Shown: piece after piece, positions 26,392-34,130 of the stretch
Layout of the letters: each line of letters begins with the position of its first letter
Numbering within the stretch: the first letter of the stretch is position 1
Source: Nitrosarchaeum sp.
GTDB taxonomy: Archaea; Thermoproteota; Nitrososphaeria; Nitrososphaerales; Nitrosopumilaceae
DNA length: 64,000 nucleotides
Direction: 5' to 3'
Assembly: GCA_023265135.1 (NCBI GenBank)
Contig: JAHFUM010000003.1
Coordinates: 62,001-126,000, forward strand
Made by a program: the position numbers and the translations under genes
The notes under the pieces: generated by a model
Databases searched by the model: none
What the model was told of the DNA's origin: nothing
Seen by the model: only the letters and a program-made list of their open reading frames with translations

Positions 26392-26556
26392 AATATAAGT
26401 TAGTTTAGCTTGATTAAAAATTATTCCATCTAAGATATCGAAGATGAGATACAACTCTAATCATAAAATTCATCATGCTTCTAACCAAAGATCCATAATC
26501 AAAAAATATTTTAGATAAAAAATCAAAGTTAAATATTAGCAGATAATAATTTTCTT

Positions 26557-26865
26557 ATGCTTTTTGGAGTTTTTGCAGTACATAGTCCAGAATTGTGCCC
26601 ACTGAACAATGAAAATAGTAAGAAAATTTTCATCAATCTCAGAACAAATATGGAAAAAGAGATGAAAAAATACAACATAAATAGAATTGTTGAATTTTAC
26701 ATGTCTGTTTTAGAACATGAGTGGATAATAGTCATAGATGCAGTTCATGCACATGACATAGAAAAATTATGTATTGATGTTGGAATTTCATCTTTAAGCA
26801 CAGTCAAAATAGTACCGATGAATCTTTATGATCAAACAATCAAAAAATTTCAAATAGAACAATAG
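26557..26865 (+). CDS. Conserved hypothetical protein, possible small alpha/beta (ferredoxin-like) fold
   Basis: The 102-aa product starts LFGVFAVHSPELCPLNN and later has a strand WIIVIDAVHAHDIEKLCIDVGI and STVKIVPMNLYD. The order of strands and helices suggests a ferredoxin-like dimeric fold of the DUF3303/GYD kind. No catalytic residues are evident. It is divergent from ferritin. Function unknown; name not assigned. Confidence 0.55.
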   Translation: MLFGVFAVHSPELCPLNNENSKKIFINLRTNMEKEMKKYNINRIVEFYMSVLEHEWIIVIDAVHAHDIEKLCIDVGISSLSTVKIVPMNLYDQTIKKFQIEQ

Positions 26866-27055
26866 AAATTTAAATAATTTTTTAAACCTAAAACATTCTG
26901 ATGTATAATTATTTACTATTTATTATCAGAGTATGAAACTCTAGACTTTCATTTAGTCATAAACATCTTTTTTATGTAAACAAATTTTGTAAATCAAATT
27001 CAAATGGTTTTCTTATGAATTTTATTTGGTTAAAAATTATTCTTAGATAATTTCA

Positions 27056-27766
27056 TCAGGTAGTTTTTAGAGAGACTCCCACACATGAAAAACTAGCCCT
27101 GTCTCTAATTTCAGAAGATGCTTTTCCGGAGAATTGATAAAAATTAGATATATCTTGCAAATATGTACCATAACTAGTAATTTCACATTTAGTAAATGAC
27201 CAAGTTTGAATAATGCCACCTTTACCATCTAAAACATCAACATCAACATTAAATTCATTGAGTAGATCACCTCTGTCCATCCAATCACTAACAAATTTGT
27301 AGAATTGTTTTTTATCTGCACTTGGTATTGATTCTAGAAAAAAAGTTGGATTTACATCGCGAAAATAATACACTCTACTAAAAAGTTCATTTGAAGACTT
27401 AGTAGAAGTAATCTCAAATTTTTCAAAATAGCTGACTGATATTGGTTTCACAATGTTAGATATTGTGACTTTAAAGGATTGAGCTTGTTCTTCTTCGGTT
27501 AAGTTAGTCTGAGCAGCAATAACTTCAGTAATTGGTGTTGGAATATCAATTATTCTATGCATGATAAGATATTCTAAAGATTTGATATAATCATCTTCGC
27601 TGATTGAATCCTCTGCCCACCACTTTGCATTATTTTTTACCCAATCAGGAATGACAGCATCTGAAGCATAAGCAGCAAATGAAAAACTAATAATTCCAAT
27701 TACAAAAGATACTGATAATACAGACAAAATGTATGTCGTTTTATTAAGCAAAAACTTCAACAACAT
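27056..27766 (-). CDS. Secreted protein with the WVKNNAKWW module common in ammonia-oxidising archaea
   Basis: The 236-aa product has a signal peptide (residues 8-35, ending FAAYASDA), then IPDWVKNNAKWWAEDSISE followed by DDYIKSLEYLIMHRIID. I recall this module, often repeated, in many surface proteins of Nitrosopumilus-type archaea. The remaining 150 residues are beta-rich with two cysteines and no known catalytic motif. It is probably exported across the cell membrane and may stay membrane- or S-layer-associated. Single module copy here; function unknown. Confidence 0.7.
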   Translation of the reverse strand: MLLKFLLNKTTYILSVLSVSFVIGIISFSFAAYASDAVIPDWVKNNAKWWAEDSISEDDYIKSLEYLIMHRIIDIPTPITEVIAAQTNLTEEEQAQSFKVTISNIVKPISVSYFEKFEITSTKSSNELFSRVYYFRDVNPTFFLESIPSADKKQFYKFVSDWMDRGDLLNEFNVDVDVLDGKGGIIQTWSFTKCEITSYGTYLQDISNFYQFSGKASSEIRDRASFSCVGVSLKTT

Positions 27767-27820
27767 AAGGTGTTTTTTATTATTTTTAAACTATGATGTA
27801 GGTTTCTGAAGTTGAAATGG

Positions 27821-28384
27821 TTATTTTGCAAAACAATCCACAGTGTGATCATTTACCATGCCAACTGCCTGCATGAAAGCATAACAAATTGTAGGACCTA
27901 CAAAATTAAATCCACGATTCCTTAGTTCCTTACTCATTTTTTCAGAAATAGGAGTAGATACAGGCAGATCAGAGAGTTTTTTAAAATTATTTATTATTGG
28001 TTTATAATTTACAAAATTCCAAATGTAGTTATCAAAGGAGCCAAATTCTTTCTGAATTTCCAAAAAGTGTTTTGCATTATTTATTGAAGATGTAATCTTT
28101 AATCTATTTCGAATTATTTCTTGATTATCTAGTAATTTTTCTACATGTTTTGAAGTGTATTTTGAAACCTTGAGAGGATCAAAATTAGAAAATGCTTTCC
28201 GGTATCCTTCTCGTCTCTTAAGAATAGTAGACCAAGATAATCCTGCTTGTGCACCTTCTAAAATTAGAAATTCAAATAATTTCCTATCATCATATTGCGG
28301 TATTCCCCATTCATTATCATGATATTCTATGTTAAGAGCATCTTTTGCCCATTTACATCGAATTGTCATACTGGTTCTAACCAT
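27821..28384 (-). CDS. tag: DNA-3-methyladenine glycosylase I
   Basis: The 187-aa protein matches Tag: CKWA near the start, YHDNEWGIP (zinc histidine), FEFLILEGAQAGLSWSTIL with the catalytic glutamate of this family, RNRLKI, and NDHTVDCF, whose H and C complete the Cys-His-His-Cys zinc snap. It removes 3-methyladenine from DNA in base excision repair. A TTTTAAATA box lies 26-34 bases upstream of 28384, supporting this leaderless start; ATG at 28369 is an alternative. Confidence 0.93.
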   Translation of the reverse strand: MVRTSMTIRCKWAKDALNIEYHDNEWGIPQYDDRKLFEFLILEGAQAGLSWSTILKRREGYRKAFSNFDPLKVSKYTSKHVEKLLDNQEIIRNRLKITSSINNAKHFLEIQKEFGSFDNYIWNFVNYKPIINNFKKLSDLPVSTPISEKMSKELRNRGFNFVGPTICYAFMQAVGMVNDHTVDCFAK

Positions 28385-28423
28385 TTTAACATAAAATAAT
28401 AGTTACTAGATTTTAAATAAAAT

Positions 28424-28849
28424 ATGAAAATGAATCAGCAGTTACTACAAATTAATAGAAATTTCATAGTTTGTTTTGTCATTTCGGCTTCACTTTCAGC
28501 AGTTGTTGCTCAGTCATTATCAGGATATGAAAACCATCTTAAAACCACAATTACTATTGGAACAGGATATCTTGTTTATTTTGGAATTTTCTCGATTCTA
28601 TTTTATTTTGATAATAAAAACAGATACAAGCAAATGAAAACAAGTTTGATTAGAAAAGAAATAGTAAGTATGATTTCATCATTTGGAGTTGGTGAAATTA
28701 TTTTTCTTGTAATAAGATGGCCAACACTTTATTATTTTCTTGAAATTGGCATAGAGCCATATATTGCATCATTGGTGTCTGAGATAATTTCGACTGCTTG
28801 TTATATGATAACAGTTACGGTTTTTTTAAGAAAGACAAAAACATTCTAG
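28424..28849 (+). CDS. Four-span membrane protein
   Basis: The 141-aa product has four hydrophobic segments (about 14-31, 43-62, 85-100 and 112-135) with basic loops (NKNRYKQMKTSLIRKE). The topology resembles small GtrA-like proteins, but no diagnostic residues are seen. It is divergent from tag. A TAAAATAAT box lies about 27 bases upstream. Function unknown. Confidence 0.6.
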   Translation: MKMNQQLLQINRNFIVCFVISASLSAVVAQSLSGYENHLKTTITIGTGYLVYFGIFSILFYFDNKNRYKQMKTSLIRKEIVSMISSFGVGEIIFLVIRWPTLYYFLEIGIEPYIASLVSEIISTACYMITVTVFLRKTKTF

Positions 28850-28858
28850 AATTAACTA

Positions 28859-29983
28859 CTATTTCAAGTTAGAATTCAAAAATTCTAGTGTTTTTTGCCA
28901 TGCATCTTGAGAGACTTCAGGCGCATAACTAGTACCAGAAGGATTTGCAAAAGCATGACCAACACCAGGATAAATGATTATTTTGTTTTTGATTCCCAAT
29001 TGATTTAAAGAATTTTCAAAATTGTGAACAGTGTCAACTGTGATTCCTTTATCAAGTTCTGCAAATATCCCAAGAACAGGCCAGTTAATTGCAGAAAGAG
29101 TTTCAGTATCAGTTACTAGACTGCCATAGTAAATCACAGTGGCATCCAAGGTGTTATTACTTAATGCAAGATTGAGAGATTGTCCACCACCAAAACACCA
29201 CCCGATGGAACCAATTTTTGGCGGAGAGTAATGTTCGTTAAGATAAGACACGGCAGAATTCATGTTACTAATTCCGTTGTTTTTGTCAAAGGATGTTAGA
29301 AGTTTTCTCGCCTCTTCAGAAGTGGTTGCTACGTGTCCATCATAGAGATCAACTGCAAGTACAACATAACCATGAGATGCCAGTTTTTCTGCCATTTCCT
29401 TAATGTTGTCATTCAGACCCCACCATTCGTGAATCATTACTACACCTGGAAAAGAACCCTCAGATGTAGGTCTTGCTAAATAACCAATGGAAGTATCAGA
29501 ATAAGTTACATTTTCAGTTTGTATTTTATATTTTCCAGTTTTAAAAATTTCAGAATTATTATTTTCATTAGAGTAATTAGGCAAAACATGAATTGCCCAA
29601 CCTCGTTGAATTAATTTTTCAATACTAGATGGCTTGACACAATAAGGAATACCTGTTGATTGTTTTAGTACTAGTTGCAACCCATCAGGGCATTTTACAT
29701 TATCTGAACTAATTCCCTGTTTTAGTTGTTTAAGTGGAGCGGAAAAGTAAGTGACAAGATTGTGCTCCATTAGATGCATTGAATAAGATTCGGCATCTGC
29801 ACATAATCCATCATTACAGGCCTTGTCGGATAAGGAAATCAAGTTAGATTTTCCAGATCCCGTTTCTGCATTTATTGACAAGGTTGAGATAGACAAAGAA
29901 CTAAAAATGAAAACTGCAGATAAAAACACTAAGACAGTTCTTGAGCATCTCAAGTAATTTTGCATTTTAATTATCTGTTTCAT
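28859..29983 (-). CDS. Secreted dienelactone-hydrolase-family protein
   Basis: From the ATG at 29983 the product is 374 aa: a signal peptide (about 1-40), a 120-residue thaumarchaeal N-terminal region with cysteine pairs, then a dienelactone hydrolase domain with IHEWWGLND, the nucleophile motif GWCFGGG, ELDKGI (acid) and GVGHAFAN (histidine). These hydrolases cleave cyclic esters; the natural substrate here is unknown, and an exported position is unusual for the family. The frame opens 60 bases earlier, but that part reads through the tRNA (SSVQIRPSP) and was excluded. It is downstream of the tRNA on the same strand. Confidence 0.85.
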   Translation of the reverse strand: MKQIIKMQNYLRCSRTVLVFLSAVFIFSSLSISTLSINAETGSGKSNLISLSDKACNDGLCADAESYSMHLMEHNLVTYFSAPLKQLKQGISSDNVKCPDGLQLVLKQSTGIPYCVKPSSIEKLIQRGWAIHVLPNYSNENNNSEIFKTGKYKIQTENVTYSDTSIGYLARPTSEGSFPGVVMIHEWWGLNDNIKEMAEKLASHGYVVLAVDLYDGHVATTSEEARKLLTSFDKNNGISNMNSAVSYLNEHYSPPKIGSIGWCFGGGQSLNLALSNNTLDATVIYYGSLVTDTETLSAINWPVLGIFAELDKGITVDTVHNFENSLNQLGIKNKIIIYPGVGHAFANPSGTSYAPEVSQDAWQKTLEFLNSNLK

Positions 29984-30001
29984 TGTAAAATTTAAGTAAA
30001 G

Positions 30002-30076
30002 CGGGCTCGGTCGGATTTGAACCGACGACCTAACGCTCCGCAAGCGTTCGCACTATCCAAGCTATGCAACGAGTCC
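30002..30076 (-). tRNA. tRNA-Arg (anticodon GCG)
   Basis: A 75-nt cloverleaf can be drawn by hand: D stem GCAT/GTGC with loop AGCTTGGATA, anticodon stem AACGC/GCGTT with 7-base loop TTGCGGA giving anticodon GCG, variable loop AGGTC, T stem GTCGG/CCGAC with loop TTCAAAT, acceptor GGACTCG against CGAGCCC, discriminator G. It reads CGC/CGU arginine codons. The acceptor has one A-C mismatch (pair 3-70). CCA is not encoded. No intron is needed. Confidence 0.9.
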
Positions 30077-30077
30077 T

Positions 30078-30092
30078 CTCCCCTTCGGGGAG
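30078..30092. repeat. Hairpin at the tRNA 5' flank
   Basis: CTCCCC-TTC-GGGGAG is a perfect 6-base-pair inverted repeat beginning one base upstream of the tRNA 5' end. It is G+C-rich in an otherwise A+T-rich flank, so it stands out. It may shape the pre-tRNA leader or affect 5' processing; no known motif was recognised. Confidence 0.5.
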
Positions 30093-30184
30093 TGAGGCTT
30101 AATTTTAATTGTGATTTCTCCCTAAGAGCCTGAGCGCCTTGAGTGTTATCAAATTTTTAAAAATGTTTTGGTATTTGTAAAAAA

Positions 30185-30889
30185 TTATGCTTCCTTTTCT
30201 GCTTTTTTAACATAGACATAATTCATTATCAAACCTGCAATAATGCCACCTAAAATTGGTGCTGCCCAATACATCCAATGATATTCCCAAAATCCAGAGA
30301 TCAACGCAGGACCAAATGTTCTTGCAGGATTAACAGATGCACCAGTCAAAGGAACACCAACAAGATGTATCAAAAAGATAATCCCTCCAATTGATAATCC
30401 ATGTAACCCAGGAGATGCCTTTTTGTGAACGGCAGTCATAAAAACTACAGTTACTAAGAAAAAGGTCAACACAGCCTCTACGGCAAATCCAGATCCAATA
30501 CTATGATTAAGTAGAGCGCTTGGGCCTCCTTGAGTTGCAAAGTTTACTTTGGCACCAAGTTCTGGAAGAATTGCCTTTAGCGTAGCTGCTGCTGCAACTG
30601 CACCAATTAATTGTGAAATAATATAACCAATACCATCTACAATTCCAATTTTTTTAGTTATCATCATAGGAATTGTAACTGCAGGATTAATGTGAGCGCC
30701 AGAAATATGACCAAATGCATATACCATTAAACCAATAGCTGCACCGTGTCCAAGAGATATGAAGAGCACTGATTGAGTGGTTAATTCTTCACCAAAAGAT
30801 GCAATTGCCAGAATTACTGAAAGTGGACCAAAAAACACCAAGCCATATGTCGCAATTGCTTCAGCAAGATATGCCCTTGAATTTACCAT
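30185..30889 (-). CDS. aqpM: Aquaporin / glycerol facilitator (MIP family)
   Basis: The 234-aa membrane protein has six spans and both NPA boxes: SGAHINPAVTIP (about 66-77) and GASVNPARTFGPAL (about 185-198). It forms a tetrameric water or small-solute pore. The second NPA is followed by R, as usual. It resembles archaeal AqpM, but the selectivity filter cannot be assigned with certainty by reading. It stands alone upstream of tRNA-Arg and is divergent from the peroxiredoxin gene. Confidence 0.93.
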   Translation of the reverse strand: MVNSRAYLAEAIATYGLVFFGPLSVILAIASFGEELTTQSVLFISLGHGAAIGLMVYAFGHISGAHINPAVTIPMMITKKIGIVDGIGYIISQLIGAVAAAATLKAILPELGAKVNFATQGGPSALLNHSIGSGFAVEAVLTFFLVTVVFMTAVHKKASPGLHGLSIGGIIFLIHLVGVPLTGASVNPARTFGPALISGFWEYHWMYWAAPILGGIIAGLIMNYVYVKKAEKEA

Positions 30890-30990
30890 TAAGCAAAAAC
30901 CAATTCAGTTTCCATATAAAAGATTCGGAGAGATTTTTTGATCGTTTAAAGTCAAAAAGTAATTAATTATGGAAGAAGAAGCGTAAACAT

Positions 30991-31455
30991 ATGATAAAAG
31001 AAAGAGATTTAGTCCCAAAATTTGAAATAAACGATGCAAATGGTAACAGTGTAAAATCAAGTGACTTTAAGGGTAAAAAACACGTCATCTATTTTTATCC
31101 AAAAGACTTTACGCCTGGTTGTACAACAGAAGCAGACGAATTTTCTAATGATTACAAAAAATTTCAAAAAGAAGGAATTGAGATTATAGGGATTAGTCCA
31201 GATAATGTAGAATCTCATAAAAAATTTTGTGAAAAAATGGAAATAAAATATACGCTTCTTGCAGATGTAGATAAAATAGTATCGAAACAATTTGGTGTTT
31301 GGGGTAAAAAGCAATTCATGGGAAGAGAGTACATGGGAGTTGCCAGAAGCACGTTTTTGGTTGATGAAAAAGGGAAAATTTTCAAAATATATCCCAAAGT
31401 AAAACCGGCAGGGCATTCTAAAGAAGTATTAGATGATTTTTTAAAATTAAAATAA
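30991..31455 (+). CDS. bcp: Peroxiredoxin of the Bcp/PrxQ type
   Basis: The 154-aa protein has the peroxidatic motif FYPKDFTPGCTTEADEF (catalytic C near residue 46), and the typical Bcp continuation IIGISPDNVESHKKFC with a possible resolving C near 76, then FLVDEKGKIFKIY. It reduces peroxides using thiol donors in the cytosol. Length and order are normal for the family. Confidence 0.95.
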   Translation: MIKERDLVPKFEINDANGNSVKSSDFKGKKHVIYFYPKDFTPGCTTEADEFSNDYKKFQKEGIEIIGISPDNVESHKKFCEKMEIKYTLLADVDKIVSKQFGVWGKKQFMGREYMGVARSTFLVDEKGKIFKIYPKVKPAGHSKEVLDDFLKLK

Positions 31456-31479
31456 AAAAATAAAATATGAGATTAAAAA

Positions 31480-32400
31480 TTAGAAACCTTTTGGCAACGT
31501 GCCTTTAGAAGTTTTTGGTTGTTCAGGAGCAGGTTTTGTCTCAAAACCTTTTGGCAAAGCACCGTGAGTTGAATTGGTTCTGGTGTTTACCTCTTCTTCT
31601 ACAGACTCTTGATATGCTTGCTCTTGTTCAATTCTCATTTGTTCTATTCTTTGCAAGTATTCTTTTTCATATTCTTCTAATTGTTCTTTTCTTGATTTTC
31701 CAGTACCAGGTTGTGATGAAACATGAGTTTGCTCGGTTTCTTTTGGCAACGTGCCTCTACTTGGTTTTGGTGGAGGTGCCTGATATGTTTGAGCTTGTGC
31801 AACGGATCCATCAACAGTTAAGGGTTTACCACTAAAACTACCAAACGTTTTGTCTGCTGGATGATATGCAAGTCTTGCTCTTGTTGCAAAGTATTGGTTT
31901 GATGGTTGTGTATAACCAGGTGTTTTTGCTTTTTGGTCATTCCAATTTGTTGTTGGAATTTTACCTACGGGAGCAGTTCTTCTCACAAAGTATCTGTTTG
32001 GAGCTGGAGAGTAACCAGTCACATGTGCTCTATACCAATGAAAATCAGTCATTCGAGCATTTTGGTAAGCATTCTCTAATGCTGCTTGTATAGTTGATGG
32101 TTGTTGTGATTTTGTCTCAGCTGGTTTTGGTGCATCTGCAGGTTTTGTATCAAATCCTTTTGGCAGCATGCCTTTTGGTTTTGTAACTTCAGAAGGTTTT
32201 GCGGGAGCTGGTTTAACTTCAGCTGGTTTTGTCTCAGCTGGTTTAACTTCAGCTGGTTTTGTCTCAGCTGGTTTAACTTCAGCTGGTTTTGGTGCTACCG
32301 GTTTGGCTTCAAATTGTGTTACTAATTTTTTTAATCTATCTTCCAATTCTGCAATCTTGTTTTCAAGATCTTGGTTGGGATTTACTTTTTTAGCTGCCAT
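31480..32400 (-). CDS. Proline-rich repeat protein with LPKGF motifs, copy A
   Basis: The 306-aa product has an N-terminal coiled coil (LENKIAELEDRLKKL), a proline-rich linker of alternating AEVKP/AETKP pentads (about 37-70), then a conserved block (DFHWYRAHVTGYSPAPNRYF and two related YxP-NxYF units), and repeated G-x-LPKGF motifs (GMLPKGF, GTLPKET, GALPKGF, GTLPKGF at the end). There is no signal peptide. About 550 bases are identical by eye to copy B at 32621. The C-terminal extension with a charged coiled coil (about 225-270) is unique to this copy. Family and function not recognised; a scaffold is a guess. Confidence 0.75.
   Translation of the reverse strand: MAAKKVNPNQDLENKIAELEDRLKKLVTQFEAKPVAPKPAEVKPAETKPAEVKPAETKPAEVKPAPAKPSEVTKPKGMLPKGFDTKPADAPKPAETKSQQPSTIQAALENAYQNARMTDFHWYRAHVTGYSPAPNRYFVRRTAPVGKIPTTNWNDQKAKTPGYTQPSNQYFATRARLAYHPADKTFGSFSGKPLTVDGSVAQAQTYQAPPPKPSRGTLPKETEQTHVSSQPGTGKSRKEQLEEYEKEYLQRIEQMRIEQEQAYQESVEEEVNTRTNSTHGALPKGFETKPAPEQPKTSKGTLPKGF
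31741..32290 (-). repeat. Long duplicated segment, copy A
   Basis: This stretch appears identical by eye to 32630-33194 (offset 889 bases), apart from one 15-base unit fewer in the AEVKP/AETKP repeat. It covers most of the proline-rich gene and implies recent duplication or gene conversion. Confidence 0.8.
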
Positions 32401-32620
32401 TCATTTCGTTAAATATTACATTGTTTATTTACATTTTGATCAGGTTAAATTTTTAGTTAAATTAATTGTAAAAAGTAAATAATAATATGTAAAAATTTCA
32501 TAAATTTAAAATGATTTTATAATTATAAGCAGAGATGCGTTTACAATATCAATCAAAAAAGAATAACGAGTTGTTCACCACAAGAAATTATTAAAAATAG
32601 AAAATAAAGGAATAGTTGAA

Positions 32621-33304
32621 TTAGAGACCTTTTGGCAACGTGCCTCTACTTGGTTTTGGTGGAGGTGCCTGATATGTTTGAGCTTGTGCAACGGATCCAT
32701 CAACAGTTAAGGGTTTACCACTAAAACTACCAAACGTTTTGTCTGCTGGATGATATGCAAGTCTTGCTCTTGTTGCAAAGTATTGGTTTGATGGTTGTGT
32801 ATAACCAGGTGTTTTTGCTTTTTGGTCATTCCAATTTGTTGTTGGAATTTTACCTACGGGAGCAGTTCTTCTCACAAAGTATCTGTTTGGAGCTGGAGAG
32901 TAACCAGTCACATGTGCTCTATACCAATGAAAATCAGTCATTCGAGCATTTTGGTAAGCATTCTCTAATGCTGCTTGTATAGTTGATGGTTGTTGTGATT
33001 TTGTCTCAGCTGGTTTTGGTGCATCTGCAGGTTTTGTATCAAATCCTTTTGGCAGCATGCCTTTTGGTTTTGTAACTTCAGAAGGTTTTGCGGGAGCTGG
33101 TTTAACTTCAGCTGGTTTTGTCTCAGCTGGTTTAACTTCAGCTGGTTTTGTCTCAGCTGGTTTAACTTCAGCTGGTTTTGTCTCAGCTGGTTTTGGTGCT
33201 ACCGGTTTGGCTTCAAGTTGTGTTGCCAAGTTATTCAATTTAGCTTCTAATTCTGCAATCTTGTTTTCAAGATCCGATTTTGTTTGCTTTTTAGCAGCTG
33301 ACAT
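32621..33304 (-). CDS. Proline-rich repeat protein with LPKG motifs, copy B
   Basis: The 227-aa product repeats the design of the gene at 31480: a coiled-coil start (LENKIAELEAKLNNLATQLE), an AEVKP/AETKP linker with one more pentad than copy A, the same YRAHVTGYSPAPNRYF block, and GMLPKGF and a final GTLPKGL. It ends where copy A continues into an extra coiled coil. The N-terminal 30 residues and the flanks differ, so the copies are separate genes, not an error of counting. No signal peptide. Function unknown. Confidence 0.75.
   Translation of the reverse strand: MSAAKKQTKSDLENKIAELEAKLNNLATQLEAKPVAPKPAETKPAEVKPAETKPAEVKPAETKPAEVKPAPAKPSEVTKPKGMLPKGFDTKPADAPKPAETKSQQPSTIQAALENAYQNARMTDFHWYRAHVTGYSPAPNRYFVRRTAPVGKIPTTNWNDQKAKTPGYTQPSNQYFATRARLAYHPADKTFGSFSGKPLTVDGSVAQAQTYQAPPPKPSRGTLPKGL
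32630..33194 (-). repeat. Long duplicated segment, copy B
   Basis: Partner of 31741-32290; the extra 15 bases lie in the pentad-coding repeat. Confidence 0.8.
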
Positions 33305-33396
33305 TTACTTTGGATGAATTTCCGGGGTTTATTTACATTTGGGTCAATTACCAATACAAAGTCTGATCAAGTTTTATATGCATAAAGAACATAGAT

Positions 33397-33780
33397 ATGT
33401 CAATGGACGATTTTGAGAAAGAATATCCTGGGTTTGATTGGAAAAACACACCAGCATACAAACACCCAGGTGGGAAGGATTGTCCATGTCCAAAACATGA
33501 ATACATTAGAGAACAGATTAATTTTACAAAACAGGTCAATCAAAAAGGAAAAGAGCCATCAAAGATAACACTAAAGTTTTGTCCAGATCATTACAGAGTA
33601 TACACACAAGAAGTTATTCCAGCTATGCCATTAAAATACAGAATTTTGACAAAAATCGCATTAAAACTTGGAGCTATTCAGATAGAACAGCTAAAGTATA
33701 TGGAATCAGAGTTGTGTTTTTACTGTAAATTCGGTTCTGGTGGTCATGATAAAAAGAATGAGCTTCCACCAATGAGATAA
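33397..33780 (+). CDS. Conserved hypothetical protein with cysteine/histidine metal-site pattern
   Basis: The 127-aa product has DCPCPKHEY near residue 30, FCPDHYRVY near 68 and LCFYCKFGSGGH near 107, a set of C and H residues able to form one or two zinc sites. No membrane segment or signal peptide. Several residues (W16, KHPGGKD) look like fixed family features, but I do not recognise the family. It converges on the DnaJ-type zinc protein at 33786. Confidence 0.6.
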   Translation: MSMDDFEKEYPGFDWKNTPAYKHPGGKDCPCPKHEYIREQINFTKQVNQKGKEPSKITLKFCPDHYRVYTQEVIPAMPLKYRILTKIALKLGAIQIEQLKYMESELCFYCKFGSGGHDKKNELPPMR

Positions 33781-33785
33781 AATTT

Positions 33786-34031
33786 CTATTCTGGACTAAG
33801 TAAAATTTTTGGTTTGTTTGGAGTGTCATGATGACATCTCTTACCACATAAAGGACATTGTTTTCTATCAAGAAAAATACATTGACAGATATGAGAATCA
33901 AGATATGATTTTGCAAGTTTATTTGATTCACCTGTTCCATTACAAAAAGGACATTGAGTTCCCAATAATTCAATAGTGCCTGTCCCTTTGCATACTACAC
34001 ACTTATCCTCAACCACAATAGATTTCCTCAT
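33786..34031 (-). CDS. DnaJ-type zinc-finger protein
   Basis: The 81-aa product has CVVCKGTG and CPFCNGTG, two CxxCxGxG units as in the DnaJ cysteine-rich domain, then CQC and CPLCGKRCHH farther on. No J-domain is present. Such stand-alone fingers may assist protein folding or bind metal in assembly factors. It sits between a hypothetical gene and the divergent UbiD-family gene. Confidence 0.65.
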   Translation of the reverse strand: MRKSIVVEDKCVVCKGTGTIELLGTQCPFCNGTGESNKLAKSYLDSHICQCIFLDRKQCPLCGKRCHHDTPNKPKILLSPE

Positions 34032-34100
34032 GATGGGAATTAAAATGCATGTGTCAAAGTTATTTCAAAAGCATGACCCTCTTTACGTAAATCTAGTTAA

Positions 34101-34109
34101 GCTTATACT
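34101..34109 (+). promoter_or_regulatory. TATA box supporting the GTG start of the UbiD-family gene
   Basis: GCTTATACT lies 22-30 bases before the GTG at 34131, as expected for a leaderless transcript beginning at that codon. Confidence 0.45.
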
Positions 34110-34130
34110 TGATCCATTTTTAGGAAGATT

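Noticed and set aside
29984-30043. N-terminal extension of the dienelactone hydrolase reading SSVQIRPSP
   Set aside because: This is translation across the 3' end of tRNA-Arg, a well-known annotation artefact.
31866-32982. Identical plus-strand frames in both proline-rich genes
   Set aside because: They are antisense shadows of the duplicated minus-strand genes; identity comes from the duplication.
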